Shown here piece by piece: positions 7,996-18,165 of a DNA stretch of 64,000 nucleotides (its first letter is position 1; every line of letters starts with the position of its first letter). The translations under genes were made by a program, and so were the position numbers. Where the stretch lies: contig NZ_JAAIVF010000001.1 of the NCBI RefSeq assembly GCF_029589495.1, positions 1,488,001-1,552,000 of the forward strand. Reading direction: 5' to 3'. The notes under the pieces are model-generated. The model saw nothing but the letters and a program-made list of their open reading frames with translations. It was not told the DNA's origin and ran no database searches. This DNA comes from Speluncibacter jeojiensis (GTDB taxonomy: Bacteria; Actinomycetota; Actinomycetes; Mycobacteriales; Mycobacteriaceae).

Positions 7996-10445
7996 GAGCT
8001 CGGTCCACGCTGCCCCGGATCTGGCGCCCGCTGCGTCGCCCGGCCGCGGCGGTGGCCGTCGCCGCCGCCGTCTGCGTCTTCCCCACCGCCTTCCCGGCCA
8101 CGGTTCCCGACGCGCACGCCGCAGGTGTCGTTGCCGCCGACACCGCCGCGCTGTCACGGTCGGAGACCTCCGGACCGTCCAAGGACGCGCACAGCGCAAG
8201 ATTCCTGTCGCTGTCGATCGATCGCGTGACCCCCGACTCGGTGACCAGCGCGAGCGACCCGATCGTGTCGGTCGCGGGCACCGTGTCGAATGTCGGCGAC
8301 CGGCCGGTGTCCGACATCGCGGTCCGGATCCAGCGCGCGGCCGCGGTCAGCAGTGCCGCCGGGCTGCGCACCTCGCTGGGGATGGACCAGAGCAACTACG
8401 AGATCGCCGGTGCCTTCAAGACGGTGTCCAAGGAACTGACCCCCGGTCAGCGGGCCGGGTTCACGCTGACGATGCCGCTGCGGTCGCTGACCGGGGCGTC
8501 GCTGAACATCACCAAGCCGGGCGTCTACCCGATGCTGGTCAACGTCAACGGCACCCCGGACTACGGCGGACGGGCGCGTCTCGACGACGAGAAGTTCCTG
8601 CTTCCCGTGCTGGGCGTCCCCGCCGACCCGACGGCCACCGATCCGACCGGCACCGCGGCGCAGCCGGTCGTGCCGTCGACCACGCACCCGGTGCCGGTCA
8701 CGATGCTCTATCCGATCGCCGCACCGCCGAAGCTGGCCGCGGGCACACCGGCCGGCGGTCAGCCGATCCGCCTGATCGACGACTCGCTGGCCACCTCCCT
8801 GACCCCGGCCGGGCGGCTCGGCGGGCTGCTCTCGGCGCTCTCGTTCGCGACCGGTCCGACCGTCGACGCGGACCACAAGCTGGCGTCCGGGGTGTGTTTG
8901 GCCGTCGACCCGGACCTGCTGGTCACGGTCAACGCGATGACCCAGGGCTATCGGGTGGCCGAGCATCCCGCCGACCCGACCGGACCGACCCGGGCCGGGA
9001 CCGGTCAGCAGGCGGCGCGGGACTGGCTCGCCCAGTTGCGTGGTCTGGCGGGCAAGATGTGCACGACGTCGCTGCCGTTCGCGCAGGTCGACCTCGACGC
9101 GCTGGCCCGGGTCGGCGCGCCGGGCCTGACCACCGACGCGCTCGCCTCGCCCGCGGTGATCGTCGACAAGATCCTCGGCATCTCCTCGGTGCGCGGATTG
9201 ACCTGGCCCGACTCCGGGGCACTGAGTTCCCCCGCGGCAACCATGGTCGCCTCGCTGGGCCAGTCGACCGCGCTGCTCGCCGCCGATGCGGTGCAGACGA
9301 GCGGCGCCGGCGGCCCGCCGCCCACCGGTCGACTCGGTGGCGACGACGGCGGTCTGTCGGTGGCGCTGTTCGACGTGCCCGCGGCCGATGCGCTGGCGGC
9401 GACGGGCGCGCAGATCCAGACTCCGGACTTCACGCCCGCGCGGGAGCGCCTGGACCTGTCCGACGACTCGCGTACCGCCAGGCTGCAGGACGCGCTCGGC
9501 GCGATGGTCTGGCCCGCGTTGGGCGGGGAGGGGGAGTCGGGCTCGTCCGGGACAGCCCAGTCGGCCGGCGCGCCGACGGCGCGGCGGGCGGTCGTGCTGG
9601 CCCCGCCCCAGGTCTGGACGGTCGACGCCGACGAGGCGTCGGCGGTGCTGACGACCCTGTCGACGCTGATCCGGTCGGAGCTGGCCACACCCCGGCCGCT
9701 GGCGGCGGTGCTGGCCGAGGCCGCGGCGCCCGGCGGCCCGCGGCTGTCCCTCGACGAACCCGACCACGAGGGCGTGCCCGATGCGATCACCGACCGCGCG
9801 TCCAACCAGCTGCCGCGGATCGACTCGCTGACCGCGATGGTCGTCGACGATCCGCAGGCGACGATCTCCCCGCAGGGCTACACCGCACCGCTCAACGAGG
9901 ACGTGCTGCGCGCGATCACCGACGCGGGACGCAACATGGGTGATCCGAAACCGGCGGACCAGGTCGCCGACGACCGGGTGCGGGCGCTCACCTCCGCGTT
10001 GGACGCCCAGTTCGCCGCGGTCACCGTGCTGGCTCCGGGATCGATCTACACGCTCGCCTCGTCGCAGAGCCCGCTGCTGTTGGTGGTGCGCAACGACCTG
10101 CCGGTCGCGGTCCAGGTCAAGCTGCAGATCGAGGCACCGTCGGGGGTGCACATCACCGATGTGGGCCTGCAGCAACTGCCGCCCCGCGGCACCCGCCAGC
10201 TGCAGATCCCGGCCGAGGTCAGGTTCAGCAGGCAGCTGAACCTGCGGGTCCAGCTGACCACACCGGCCGGCCGGCCGTTGGGTGAACAGATCCACGTCAC
10301 GATCCACTCGAACGCCTACGGCAATGCCATGACCATCGTCACTGCCGGCGCCGGTGGTTTGCTGCTGCTGCTCGCAGGCCGGAGACTATGGCATCGGTTC
10401 AAGGGACAACCTGACCCCGCTGACGAAGGGCACGAGGCACCATGA
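7992..10445 (+). CDS. Secreted, membrane-anchored DUF6049 family protein
   Basis: An 817-residue exported protein. An arginine-rich N-terminus, a hydrophobic alanine-rich core and an AHA-A cleavage motif near residue 44 make a Sec signal peptide. Near the C-terminus there is one membrane helix ([16 protein letters not shown]) followed by a basic stop-transfer tail, giving a type I topology with almost all of the protein outside the membrane. It corresponds to Rv3909 in position and shape, between the NUDIX gene and murJ, with ATGA overlaps at both ends. Translational coupling with MurJ suggests a role in envelope assembly, but no function has been shown that I know of. Confidence 0.85.
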   Translation: MRARSTLPRIWRPLRRPAAAVAVAAAVCVFPTAFPATVPDAHAAGVVAADTAALSRSETSGPSKDAHSARFLSLSIDRVTPDSVTSASDPIVSVAGTVSNVGDRPVSDIAVRIQRAAAVSSAAGLRTSLGMDQSNYEIAGAFKTVSKELTPGQRAGFTLTMPLRSLTGASLNITKPGVYPMLVNVNGTPDYGGRARLDDEKFLLPVLGVPADPTATDPTGTAAQPVVPSTTHPVPVTMLYPIAAPPKLAAGTPAGGQPIRLIDDSLATSLTPAGRLGGLLSALSFATGPTVDADHKLASGVCLAVDPDLLVTVNAMTQGYRVAEHPADPTGPTRAGTGQQAARDWLAQLRGLAGKMCTTSLPFAQVDLDALARVGAPGLTTDALASPAVIVDKILGISSVRGLTWPDSGALSSPAATMVASLGQSTALLAADAVQTSGAGGPPPTGRLGGDDGGLSVALFDVPAADALAATGAQIQTPDFTPARERLDLSDDSRTARLQDALGAMVWPALGGEGESGSSGTAQSAGAPTARRAVVLAPPQVWTVDADEASAVLTTLSTLIRSELATPRPLAAVLAEAAAPGGPRLSLDEPDHEGVPDAITDRASNQLPRIDSLTAMVVDDPQATISPQGYTAPLNEDVLRAITDAGRNMGDPKPADQVADDRVRALTSALDAQFAAVTVLAPGSIYTLASSQSPLLLVVRNDLPVAVQVKLQIEAPSGVHITDVGLQQLPPRGTRQLQIPAEVRFSRQLNLRVQLTTPAGRPLGEQIHVTIHSNAYGNAMTIVTAGAGGLLLLLAGRRLWHRFKGQPDPADEGHEAP

Positions 10446-13400
10446 CGGGCACACCGGACGAGCGCGACGGGCGGATGCCCCCGGCCGACCCGGCGCGGCG
10501 GCCCGGCGCGGGTCCGGAACGGTCCGGCCCGCCCGTTCCACCTCGGTCGCGGCCCGATCAACAGTGGCCTAATCAACAGTGGCCTGAGCAGGCCCGGCCA
10601 GAGCAACCACGCCCCGACCGGCCGGCCCGCCCCGATCAACCGTCGGGGTATCCCGACGACCGACCCCGCTACCGACGGCAGGGACCGCCCCCGCCCGAGT
10701 ACCGTCCGGACCCCCGATCCGGCGGCTTCCCGCCCCCGACCGGTCCACGCCAGGTCCCGCCTCGCAGAGTTCCCCCCGGTCCCGTTCCCCCCGGTCCCGT
10801 CCCGCCCGGCCGTGTTCCCCCGGGGCGGGTCCCACCGCGACCGGGTCCGCCGCCCACCGGGGCACGACCGGTGCCGCCGATACCGGGTCGACCGCCCACC
10901 GGGCCGCTGCCGGCCGGTCAGCGGCCCACGCCGCCTCCGCACACCGGCCCGCGGCCCGTACCCCCGCAGCAGCGACCCCTGCCGCCGCGCGCGCCGCGGC
11001 CCGTACCTCCGCAACTGCCCCCGCTGAGCGGTCCGGGCTCCGAACGTCGCGCCGGGGTGCCCGACGCCACCGGACCGGGGCCGGCCGGGTATGCGTACCC
11101 CGAACCCCGCTACGCCGAGCCCCGGTTCACGGGCGAGCCGCGGGACCGGTCATGGCCGCCGGCGCAGCGCGTCGCCCCGGCCCGTGTCGAGCCGCCACCG
11201 CAACCGGTCGACGACGACAGCGAGGAGAGCGTGCTCGCGTCGACCGGTTCGATGGCCATCGCCACGCTGATCAGCCGCATCACCGGCTTCTTCCGGATCC
11301 TGCTGATGGCCGCAGTCCTCGGTGGCGGGCTGGCCAGTGCGTTCAACGTCGCGAACACGCTGCCGAACATGATCTCCGAGTTGGTGCTCGGGTCGGTGCT
11401 GTCTGCGATCGTCGTGCCGGTGCTGGTGCGCGCAGAACGCGAGGACGACGACGGCGGCACCGCGTTCGTCCGGCGGCTGCTGACCGTCTCGATCACCATC
11501 CTGGGCTTGGCCACGTTGGCCTCGGTGGCCGGCGCACCCCTGCTGACCAGGCTGATGCTCGGCGACGGCAAGGTCAACGAGTCGCTGTCGACGGCGTTTG
11601 CGTACTTCCTGTTGCCGCAGATCCTGTTCTACGGCCTGGCCGCGTTGTTCACCGCGATCCTCAACACCCGGTCGGTGTTCAAACCCGGCGCCTGGGCACC
11701 GGTGACGAACAACATCGTCGCGATCGCGGTGCTGGTGCTGTATTTCGTGATGCCCGGCGAGATCTCCCTGGACCCGGTCCAGATGGGCAGCCCGAAGCTC
11801 ATCGTGCTGGGCGTCGGCACCACGCTCGGCGTGGTCACCCAGGCGCTGGTGCTGGTGCCCGCGCTGCGCCGGCAACAGATCAGCCTGCGACCGCTGTGGG
11901 GCATCGACGCCCGGCTCAAGCGTTTCGGCGGGATGGGCCTGGCCATCGTCCTGTACGTGCTGATCAGCCAGGTCGGCCTCGTGGTCACGACCAATGTGGC
12001 GTCCCAGGCGGACGCCTCCAGCCCGGCGATCTACTCGTTCGTCTGGATGCTGCTGCAGGTACCGTACGGCGTCCTCGGCGTCACCCTGCTCACGGCGATC
12101 ATGCCGAAGCTCAGTCGCGACGCGGCGGCCGACGACACCCCCGCGGTCGTCGACGGGCTCACCAGCGCGACCAAGCTGACGATGGTCGCGCTGGTCCCGA
12201 TCATCGTCTTCATGACCCTCGCCGGACCGACCATCGGCGAGGCGCTGTTCGCCTACGGCAATTTCGGCGCCGACGACGCCCACCGGCTGGGCCTGACGCT
12301 GAGTTGGTCCGCGTTCACGCTCATCCCGTACGCGTTCGTGCTGCTGCACCTGCGGGTCTTCTACGCACGCGAACAGGCCTGGACGCCGACCTTCATCATC
12401 ATCGGCATCACCGCGGTCAAGATCGTGCTGTCGCTGCTGGCGCCGATGCTGGTCCCCGCCAACCAGGTGGTGGTCGCGCTGGGCACCGCCAACGGCCTCG
12501 GCTTCGTGGCCGGCGCGCTGGTCGGCGGCATGCTGCTCAAGCGCAGTCTGGGCGACCTGCACCTGGCCAATGTCGGTCGGACCGTGGGCATCGTGATCGG
12601 GTCCTCCCTCGCCGGCGGCGTCGTCATGCTGGTGCTCGACGCCGTGCTGCAGTTGCATTCGCTGACCACCTCGTTCGGCGGGCTGGGCGCGGTCGCGCGG
12701 GTCGTCGTCGACGCCGTCCTGATGCTGGGCGTGACGTTCCTGGTGCTGCGCAAGTTCAAGGTCCCCGAGGTCGTCGCCGTCACCGTGGCCGTCGGACGCC
12801 TCGTCGCGAAGCTCCGCGGGCGTCCGGCGCCCGAGTCCGCGGGCACCGAGGCAGCCGGCCAACCCGCGGGAGCCCCGACCGGCCGTAACCCGGTCCCGTA
12901 CGCTGAAGCGCGACGTGTGGACACCGGCCGGTTCGACCGGCCCACCTATCCCGGAAGGGGCGCCATTGTGAGTGACAGCGATGCTGCCGCAGCGAATCCG
13001 ACAGGCGCGCAGCAGGCATCGAACACTCGCCCCGATCCGGACGCTCCCCGCGCGCCTCGCAGGCACGTTCCCGACCTCATGGTCGACACCGGTGTGCTCC
13101 CGCTCGGCGCCATGCCGCCGATGCGCGCCTCCGGCCCCGGCGACGCCCCCCGCCGCCCTGTTCGCGGCCCCCGCCTGATCCCGGGTGCCGCCGTGGCCGG
13201 CGGACGCTACCGCCTGCTCGCGCACCACGGCGGCGCGAACGGGCTCCAGTTCTGGCAGGCCGTCGACACCAAACTCGACCGCGAGGTCGCGTTGACCTTC
13301 GTCGACGCGGACCAGCAGTTCACCGGACCGGACCGCGCCGAGGGACCGCAGGCCGTGCTGTCGCGCACGCTGCGGCTGGGTCGGATCAACTCGAACGGCC

Positions 13401-14677
13401 TGGCGCGGGTGCTCGACGTCGTGCGCGGCAGCTCCGGCGGCATCGTGGTCGCCGAGTGGACACCGGGCAGTTCGCTGCGCGAGGTCGCGGCCACCTCGCC
13501 CTCGCCGCTGGGTTCGGCGCGGGCCGTCCGCGCGCTGGCCGCGGCGGCCGAGTCGGCCCACCGCGCCGGCACCGCGCTGTCGATCGATCACCCCGACCGC
13601 ATCCGGATCAGCTCGGACGGCGCCGCCGTGCTCGCGTTCCCCGCCTCGCTCGCCGACGCCGACCAGTCGACCGACGTTCGCGGGCTCGGCGCCACCCTGT
13701 ACGCCCTGCTCACCGACGAATGGCCGCTGGAGGACAAGTCGGCGGTCGACGGTCCGCCGGTGACGGTCGGCGGGATGAAGCAGGCACTGCTCGATCCGAA
13801 GGGACTGCCCACCGAGCCCCGCAAGGTCCGCCCGGAGATCCCGTTCGAGATCTCCGCGGTCGCGATGCGATCGATCCAGGGCGACAGCGGAATCCGTACC
13901 GCGGCAACCGTGCAGCACGTGCTCGACCAGGCGTCGGTCGTCGACCAGAAGACCGACCTGATGCACGCGGCCACCGGCGCGCCGGCGGGCGGTCCCGCAC
14001 CGGAGGGCCCCACCGAACGCACGCCCGGAGACCAGGCCAAGCGCAAGCGGATGATCATCTCGCTGTCGGTGCTGGGCGTGGCTGTGCTGATCGTCCTGGG
14101 CTTCGTCGTCCAGCAGCTCACCGGCATCTTCGGCGCGAACGACTCCAGTCCGCTGCCCGACCAGAACATCGGCTTGACGACCTCGCCGGCGCCCACGAGC
14201 GTGGCACCGTCGCCGACCGCACCCGCCCCGCCGTCCAAGGTGGTGATCCCGGCACTGTCGGCGTCGGTGTTCTCACCGCAGGGCACACCCGACGACGCGT
14301 CCGGCGCAAAGCTCGCGATCGACGGCAACCCGTCGACGACGTGGAGCACCGACCAGTACTACCAACCCTTCCCCGCTCTCAAGAACGGCATCGGACTGAT
14401 GGTCACGCTCAAGCAACCGACCAAGCTGATCAGTGTCGGCGTCGAATCCCCCAGTCCCGGAACACGTGTCGAGATCCGCAGCGCGCCGTCGGCCGACGCC
14501 ACCCTGGACCAGACGCAGGTCATCGGCTCGCAGGTCCTGGGCAACGGGCACACCGAGATTCCGGTGCAGTCGGATCAGACGACGCGCTACGTGCTGGTGT
14601 GGATCACCGCGCTGGGCAAGGCCGACGGTCAGAACCAGTCGAAGATCGGCGATCTGACCTTCACCGGCGCCGCCTAG
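10442..14677 (+). CDS. murJ: MurJ/MviN lipid II flippase fused to pseudokinase and extracellular domain
   Basis: A 1411-residue protein. Residues 1-240 are a proline/arginine-rich disordered extension. Residues about 260-780 are the polytopic MviN flippase domain, which begins at SMAIATLISRITGFFRILLMA and has about 14 helices; it moves lipid II across the membrane for peptidoglycan synthesis. After a linker, residues 915-1170 form a protein-kinase-like fold in which the ATP lysine strand reads VALTFVD, so the catalytic lysine is lost. A membrane helix follows near residue 1200 (MIISLSVLGVAVLIVLGFVV), then a threonine/proline linker and a discoidin-like beta domain outside the cell. M. tuberculosis Rv3910 has the same plan (about 1184 residues), and its pseudokinase binds FhaA after phosphorylation by PknB. 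The N-terminal extension here is much longer. Confidence 0.93.
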   Translation: MTGTPDERDGRMPPADPARRPGAGPERSGPPVPPRSRPDQQWPNQQWPEQARPEQPRPDRPARPDQPSGYPDDRPRYRRQGPPPPEYRPDPRSGGFPPPTGPRQVPPRRVPPGPVPPGPVPPGRVPPGRVPPRPGPPPTGARPVPPIPGRPPTGPLPAGQRPTPPPHTGPRPVPPQQRPLPPRAPRPVPPQLPPLSGPGSERRAGVPDATGPGPAGYAYPEPRYAEPRFTGEPRDRSWPPAQRVAPARVEPPPQPVDDDSEESVLASTGSMAIATLISRITGFFRILLMAAVLGGGLASAFNVANTLPNMISELVLGSVLSAIVVPVLVRAEREDDDGGTAFVRRLLTVSITILGLATLASVAGAPLLTRLMLGDGKVNESLSTAFAYFLLPQILFYGLAALFTAILNTRSVFKPGAWAPVTNNIVAIAVLVLYFVMPGEISLDPVQMGSPKLIVLGVGTTLGVVTQALVLVPALRRQQISLRPLWGIDARLKRFGGMGLAIVLYVLISQVGLVVTTNVASQADASSPAIYSFVWMLLQVPYGVLGVTLLTAIMPKLSRDAAADDTPAVVDGLTSATKLTMVALVPIIVFMTLAGPTIGEALFAYGNFGADDAHRLGLTLSWSAFTLIPYAFVLLHLRVFYAREQAWTPTFIIIGITAVKIVLSLLAPMLVPANQVVVALGTANGLGFVAGALVGGMLLKRSLGDLHLANVGRTVGIVIGSSLAGGVVMLVLDAVLQLHSLTTSFGGLGAVARVVVDAVLMLGVTFLVLRKFKVPEVVAVTVAVGRLVAKLRGRPAPESAGTEAAGQPAGAPTGRNPVPYAEARRVDTGRFDRPTYPGRGAIVSDSDAAAANPTGAQQASNTRPDPDAPRAPRRHVPDLMVDTGVLPLGAMPPMRASGPGDAPRRPVRGPRLIPGAAVAGGRYRLLAHHGGANGLQFWQAVDTKLDREVALTFVDADQQFTGPDRAEGPQAVLSRTLRLGRINSNGLARVLDVVRGSSGGIVVAEWTPGSSLREVAATSPSPLGSARAVRALAAAAESAHRAGTALSIDHPDRIRISSDGAAVLAFPASLADADQSTDVRGLGATLYALLTDEWPLEDKSAVDGPPVTVGGMKQALLDPKGLPTEPRKVRPEIPFEISAVAMRSIQGDSGIRTAATVQHVLDQASVVDQKTDLMHAATGAPAGGPAPEGPTERTPGDQAKRKRMIISLSVLGVAVLIVLGFVVQQLTGIFGANDSSPLPDQNIGLTTSPAPTSVAPSPTAPAPPSKVVIPALSASVFSPQGTPDDASGAKLAIDGNPSTTWSTDQYYQPFPALKNGIGLMVTLKQPTKLISVGVESPSPGTRVEIRSAPSADATLDQTQVIGSQVLGNGHTEIPVQSDQTTRYVLVWITALGKADGQNQSKIGDLTFTGAA

Positions 14678-14733
14678 CCGAGCGATAGACCGGTATCGGA
14701 CCCGGTCGATCATGGTGTGGGTTAGTCTGCGCC

Positions 14734-15315
14734 ATGCGCTTGATTGGGGGGCAGGCCGAGGGACCGCCGAGCGACGCGGACCTGTTGGCCGCGCACGTGC
14801 GCGGCGACCGATACGCCTTCGCGGAGTTGATGGCCCGGCACCAGGACCACCTGTGGCAGGTCGCCCGCCGCACCAGTTACAGCACCGAGGACGCAGCCGA
14901 CGCGCTGCAGGAGGCGATGCTCTCGGCCCATCGCAGTGCCGCGAACTTCCGGGCCGACGCCGCGGTGCGCAGCTGGCTGCACCGGATCGTCGTCAACGCG
15001 TGCCTCGACCGGATCCGACGGAACAAGGCCCGCCCACAGGTCACCGAACTGGTCGCCGACGGCGGACGGGACGAGCCGGTCGACGTCCGGAATCGGTACG
15101 ACGAGTTCGACACCGCGATGCTGATCGAACAGGCGCTGGTCACCCTGCCGCCAGAACAGCGCGCCGCGATCGTCGCCGTCGACGTCGAGGGGCTTGGGGT
15201 CGCCGAGGCGGCGCGGCTGCTGGGCGTCGCCGAGGGCACCGTCAAGAGCCGGCGCTCGCGTGCCCGTCTCCGGCTCGCCGAAGCGCTCGGCCATCTGAAG
15301 GAGGCACGCGAGTGA
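14734..15315 (+). CDS. sigM: ECF RNA polymerase sigma factor SigM
   Basis: A 193-residue extracytoplasmic-function sigma factor. Region 2 runs from FAELMARHQDHLWQVARR through AADALQEAMLSAHRSAANFR, and region 4 from LPPEQRAAIVAVDVEGLGVAEAARLLGVAEGTVKSR. It lies between murJ and an anti-sigma gene, exactly as sigM (Rv3911) does in mycobacteria. A -10-like TAGTCT at 14723-14728 lies five bases before the ATG, so the transcript may be leaderless; I do not see an obvious SigM-type autoregulatory promoter. The anti-sigma gene follows after 64 bases. Confidence 0.9.
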   Translation: MRLIGGQAEGPPSDADLLAAHVRGDRYAFAELMARHQDHLWQVARRTSYSTEDAADALQEAMLSAHRSAANFRADAAVRSWLHRIVVNACLDRIRRNKARPQVTELVADGGRDEPVDVRNRYDEFDTAMLIEQALVTLPPEQRAAIVAVDVEGLGVAEAARLLGVAEGTVKSRRSRARLRLAEALGHLKEARE

Positions 15316-15379
15316 GGGAACCGATCACCGACTGCGTGCGTCCAAGATCATCAAGAGGAGTGACCGGAGGGGAGGCCCG

Positions 15380-16120
15380 ATGAGCGAACGACCCGACCTG
15401 TTGGGTCTCGAGCCGCCGTTTCCGGCCGAGTTGCTCGCCGACCTGCACGCCGGTGTGCTCCCGGACGACGTCGCCGACCGTCTCTGGCCGCAGGTCCACG
15501 CCGACCCGGCGGCCGAGCAGGTGATCGGCGCGCTCGACACCGTCGCGGCCGATCTGCATCGCCTGGGCGCCGACGAGACGGGTCCCGCTCCCGAGCCGAT
15601 CCCCACGGAGGTTGCCGCGCGGATCCAGCGTGCCCTGCTCGACGAGCCGATCCGCCCCGCCGTCACCGATATCCGCAGCCGACGCCGACGCCGGGTGCTG
15701 GCCGGCGGCGCCGTCGCCGCGGCCGTCGCTGCGGTGCTGGCAGTGGTCGTCGGCATCGACCACTCCCGGTCCCCGAATCCGGTCGTGGCGGCCCCGCCCG
15801 TGTCGATCAAACCGGCCGGGAACACTGTCGACCTGGGCAACGACCTGTCGGCCGCCGGGGCGCTGCGCTTCCGCGGCGAGGCCGACCTGGGGCGGCTCAC
15901 GGATCCCGCGGCGCGGGGGGAGTGTCTGCGCGCCAACGGGCTGTCGCCGGACGCCCCGGTGCTGGGCTCCGCTTCTGTGCTGATCCGGGGTGTGCACGGG
16001 ACCCTGCTGCTGCTGCCCGGTCCGCGACCGCCGGCGCTGACGGCGTTGGTCGTCGGCGACCGGTGCGGTCAGTCCGGCACCACCGATGCCCTGGCCGTCA
16101 AGCAGATCGGCGGGCCGTGA
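15380..16120 (+). CDS. Membrane anti-sigma factor for SigM (RsmA-like)
   Basis: A 246-residue single-pass membrane protein. The N-terminal cytoplasmic part (PPFPAELLADLHAGVLPDDVADRLW) is the short anti-sigma helix region; one membrane helix lies at about residues 107-127 (VLAGGAVAAAVAAVLAVVVGI), followed by an extracytoplasmic domain of about 110 residues with two cysteines. It sits directly downstream of sigM and matches the position of Rv3912/RsmA. It presumably holds SigM at the membrane until a signal releases it. The start is well defined: GGAGGGGAGG precedes the ATG at 15380. Confidence 0.82.
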   Translation: MSERPDLLGLEPPFPAELLADLHAGVLPDDVADRLWPQVHADPAAEQVIGALDTVAADLHRLGADETGPAPEPIPTEVAARIQRALLDEPIRPAVTDIRSRRRRRVLAGGAVAAAVAAVLAVVVGIDHSRSPNPVVAAPPVSIKPAGNTVDLGNDLSAAGALRFRGEADLGRLTDPAARGECLRANGLSPDAPVLGSASVLIRGVHGTLLLLPGPRPPALTALVVGDRCGQSGTTDALAVKQIGGP

Positions 16121-16197
16121 GCATCGACGGTGCCCGAGCGACGCCGGTCGGCTCGTCGGTCCCGGAAATGCCGCGCGGAACACGTACCGTTGGGCAG

Positions 16198-16968
16198 ATG
16201 TCGACCTCAGGACGATCCGCCGATTCGATGGCCACCGGGACCGACCCTGCGGCCTCCTCGGCGGTCCCGGTGGCCGCAGAGTCGGAGATACCCGGGGAGG
16301 TACCCGGGCCGGCGCGGCGGCGGCGCGGTCGCAAGCCCAGTGTCACCCTGGACCAGATCTCGGCAGCGGCACTCGACGTCGGCTTCACCTGCATGACGAT
16401 GTCGGCGGTCGCCGAGCATCTCGGCGTCAACCACGCCACGCTGTACCGCTACGTGGACGGGAAGTCCGATCTGGTCCTGCGGGCGGTGGACCGGGCTCTC
16501 GTCGACGCGCCGGTCGACCTGGCGATATCCGGCTGGCGGGAACTGCTTCGCGAGACCGCGCTGGTGATCTGGCGGACCCTCGCCAAATACCCGGGGATCG
16601 CCACCGAACTGTCGGCGGGCGCCATGCCGAAGTCCATGTTCGAGCGTGCCAACCTGATCATGGAACGCCTGATGGGCATGGGCTTCACCTCCCAGTCCGC
16701 GATCACCGCGGTGGAGATGGTGTTCGACGCGGTGATCGGCAACCGGCGCAACATCGAACAGGTCGAGGGCTCCATCCCCGGTTCGACCATGCCCGACCGG
16801 CGCAGCCTCGAGGAACTGTGGGAGCCGGCCGGATCGACCGGCGTGGTCGGCCATGCGATCCGCACGGCCGCACACGATGCGCTCTACGACGATCCCGCCG
16901 AGCGTTTCCGGCAGAAGCTCGAGATCATCCTGTCCGGCATCGCGGCCGAACTCGCGCCGCCGACCTGA
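16198..16968 (+). CDS. TetR-family transcriptional regulator
   Basis: A 256-residue DNA-binding protein. After a 45-residue disordered N-terminus, the TetR helix-turn-helix is clear: ALDVGFTCMTMSAVAEHLG followed by VNHATLYRYVDGKSDL (about residues 60-95). The remaining 150 residues are the helical ligand and dimer domain. It is inserted between the anti-sigma gene and trxB, a place where M. tuberculosis has no gene. TACCGT at 16185-16190 lies seven bases before the ATG, which supports this start and a leaderless transcript. Its ligand and targets are unknown. Confidence 0.85.
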   Translation: MSTSGRSADSMATGTDPAASSAVPVAAESEIPGEVPGPARRRRGRKPSVTLDQISAAALDVGFTCMTMSAVAEHLGVNHATLYRYVDGKSDLVLRAVDRALVDAPVDLAISGWRELLRETALVIWRTLAKYPGIATELSAGAMPKSMFERANLIMERLMGMGFTSQSAITAVEMVFDAVIGNRRNIEQVEGSIPGSTMPDRRSLEELWEPAGSTGVVGHAIRTAAHDALYDDPAERFRQKLEIILSGIAAELAPPT

Positions 16969-16982
16969 CCAGGCGGGCCGCG

Positions 16983-17008
16983 GGAACAACACGCTTTAGT
17001 CTGTTGTT
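16983..17008 (+). promoter_or_regulatory. SigH/SigR-type oxidative-stress promoter of trxB-trxA
   Basis: GGAAC at 16983-16987 and GTT at 17006-17008, separated by 18 bases, fit the GGAA(C/T)-N18-GTT consensus of the thiol-stress sigma factors SigH (mycobacteria) and SigR (Streptomyces). Those factors are known to drive thioredoxin genes. The element overlaps an inverted repeat, AACAAC (16985-16990) and GTTGTT (17003-17008), and also a plausible housekeeping -10, TAGTCT (16997-17002). Confidence 0.65.
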
Positions 17009-17085
17009 GACGCAGTAACACTTCGACACGTCCCTCCTGGCCTCCGGGAGGGATTCGAACGAGTATCCGAGACCGAGAGGCCTGT

Positions 17086-18117
17086 ATGAGCACCCCGACC
17101 GAGTTGTCGAACACCAGCACCGATGCCACCGGCGGCGACACCGTTCACGACCTGATCATCGTGGGCTCGGGTCCGGCCGGGTACACCGCAGCGATCTACG
17201 CCGCGCGGGCCCAGCTCTCGCCGGTGGTGTTCGAGGGCACGCAGTTCGGTGGCGCGCTGATGACCACGACCGAGGTGGAGAACTTCCCCGGCTTCCGCGA
17301 GGGCATCATGGGCCCCGAGCTGATGGAGGAGATGCGCGAGCAGGCCAAGCGTTTCGGCGCCGACCTGCGGACCGAGGACGTCGAGGAACTCGAGCTCACC
17401 GGTGCCGTCAAGACCGTCGTCGCCGGCGGCGAGACCTACCGGGCGCACGCCGTGGTCCTCGCGATGGGCGCGGCGGCGCGCTACCTCGATGTCCCCGGCG
17501 AGCAGGCACTGCTCGGGCGCGGCGTCAGCGCCTGCGCCACCTGCGACGGGTTCTTCTTCAAGGGGCAGGACATCGCCGTGATCGGCGGTGGCGACTCCGC
17601 GATGGAGGAGGCCACGTTCCTGGCCCGTTTCGCCAGCTCGGTGACCATCGTGCACCGGCGCGAGGAGTTCCGTGCGTCCCGGATCATGCTCGAGCGCGCC
17701 AAGTCCAACGACAAGATCCGCTTCGTGACCAACGCCAAGGTCGTCGAGGTCCTTGGCGAGACCGGCGTGACCGGGCTGCTCCTGGAGGACACGGTCAGCG
17801 GGGAGCAGAGCACCCTGCCGGTGACCGGCATGTTCGTCGCCGTGGGCCACGACCCTCGCAGCCAGGCGGTCAAGGGCCAGGTGACCACCGACGAGGACGG
17901 GTACGTCCAGGTGCAGTCGCCGTCGACGGCGACCTCGCTCGACGGTGTCTTCGCCGCCGGCGACCTGGTCGACAGGCACTTCCGTCAGGCGATCACCGCG
18001 GCCGGCACCGGTTGCTCCGCCGCCATCGAGGCCGAGCGCTGGCTCGCCGAGCGCGGAGAGGCCAGCGTGACGCTCACCCCGGCGTCGCACACCGATCAGC
18101 CCCTCGTCGGCGCCTGA
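17086..18117 (+). CDS. trxB: Thioredoxin reductase
   Basis: A 343-residue FAD enzyme that uses NADPH to reduce thioredoxin. The FAD-binding turn is [16 protein letters not shown] near residue 28; the redox-active pair is CATC in [10 protein letters not shown]; the NADPH turn is [11 protein letters not shown]; the second FAD motif is [10 protein letters not shown]. All catalytic residues are present. The N-terminal 20 residues are extra compared with E. coli. It precedes trxA by 48 bases and shares the upstream SigH-type promoter, which fits induction under oxidative stress. Confidence 0.96.
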   Translation: MSTPTELSNTSTDATGGDTVHDLIIVGSGPAGYTAAIYAARAQLSPVVFEGTQFGGALMTTTEVENFPGFREGIMGPELMEEMREQAKRFGADLRTEDVEELELTGAVKTVVAGGETYRAHAVVLAMGAAARYLDVPGEQALLGRGVSACATCDGFFFKGQDIAVIGGGDSAMEEATFLARFASSVTIVHRREEFRASRIMLERAKSNDKIRFVTNAKVVEVLGETGVTGLLLEDTVSGEQSTLPVTGMFVAVGHDPRSQAVKGQVTTDEDGYVQVQSPSTATSLDGVFAAGDLVDRHFRQAITAAGTGCSAAIEAERWLAERGEASVTLTPASHTDQPLVGA

Positions 18118-18165
18118 CCTGCGGCGCAGCACCGTAACGTTCACCCACCGCAAAGGAGTTCACCT

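Noticed and set aside
1150-13966. Very long reverse-strand ORFs across the NUDIX-murJ region (for example 8154-10307 and 11150-13966)
   Set aside because: They are mirror frames of GC-rich genes: composition is Arg/Gln/Asp/His-rich with no domains, and the forward genes are well conserved.
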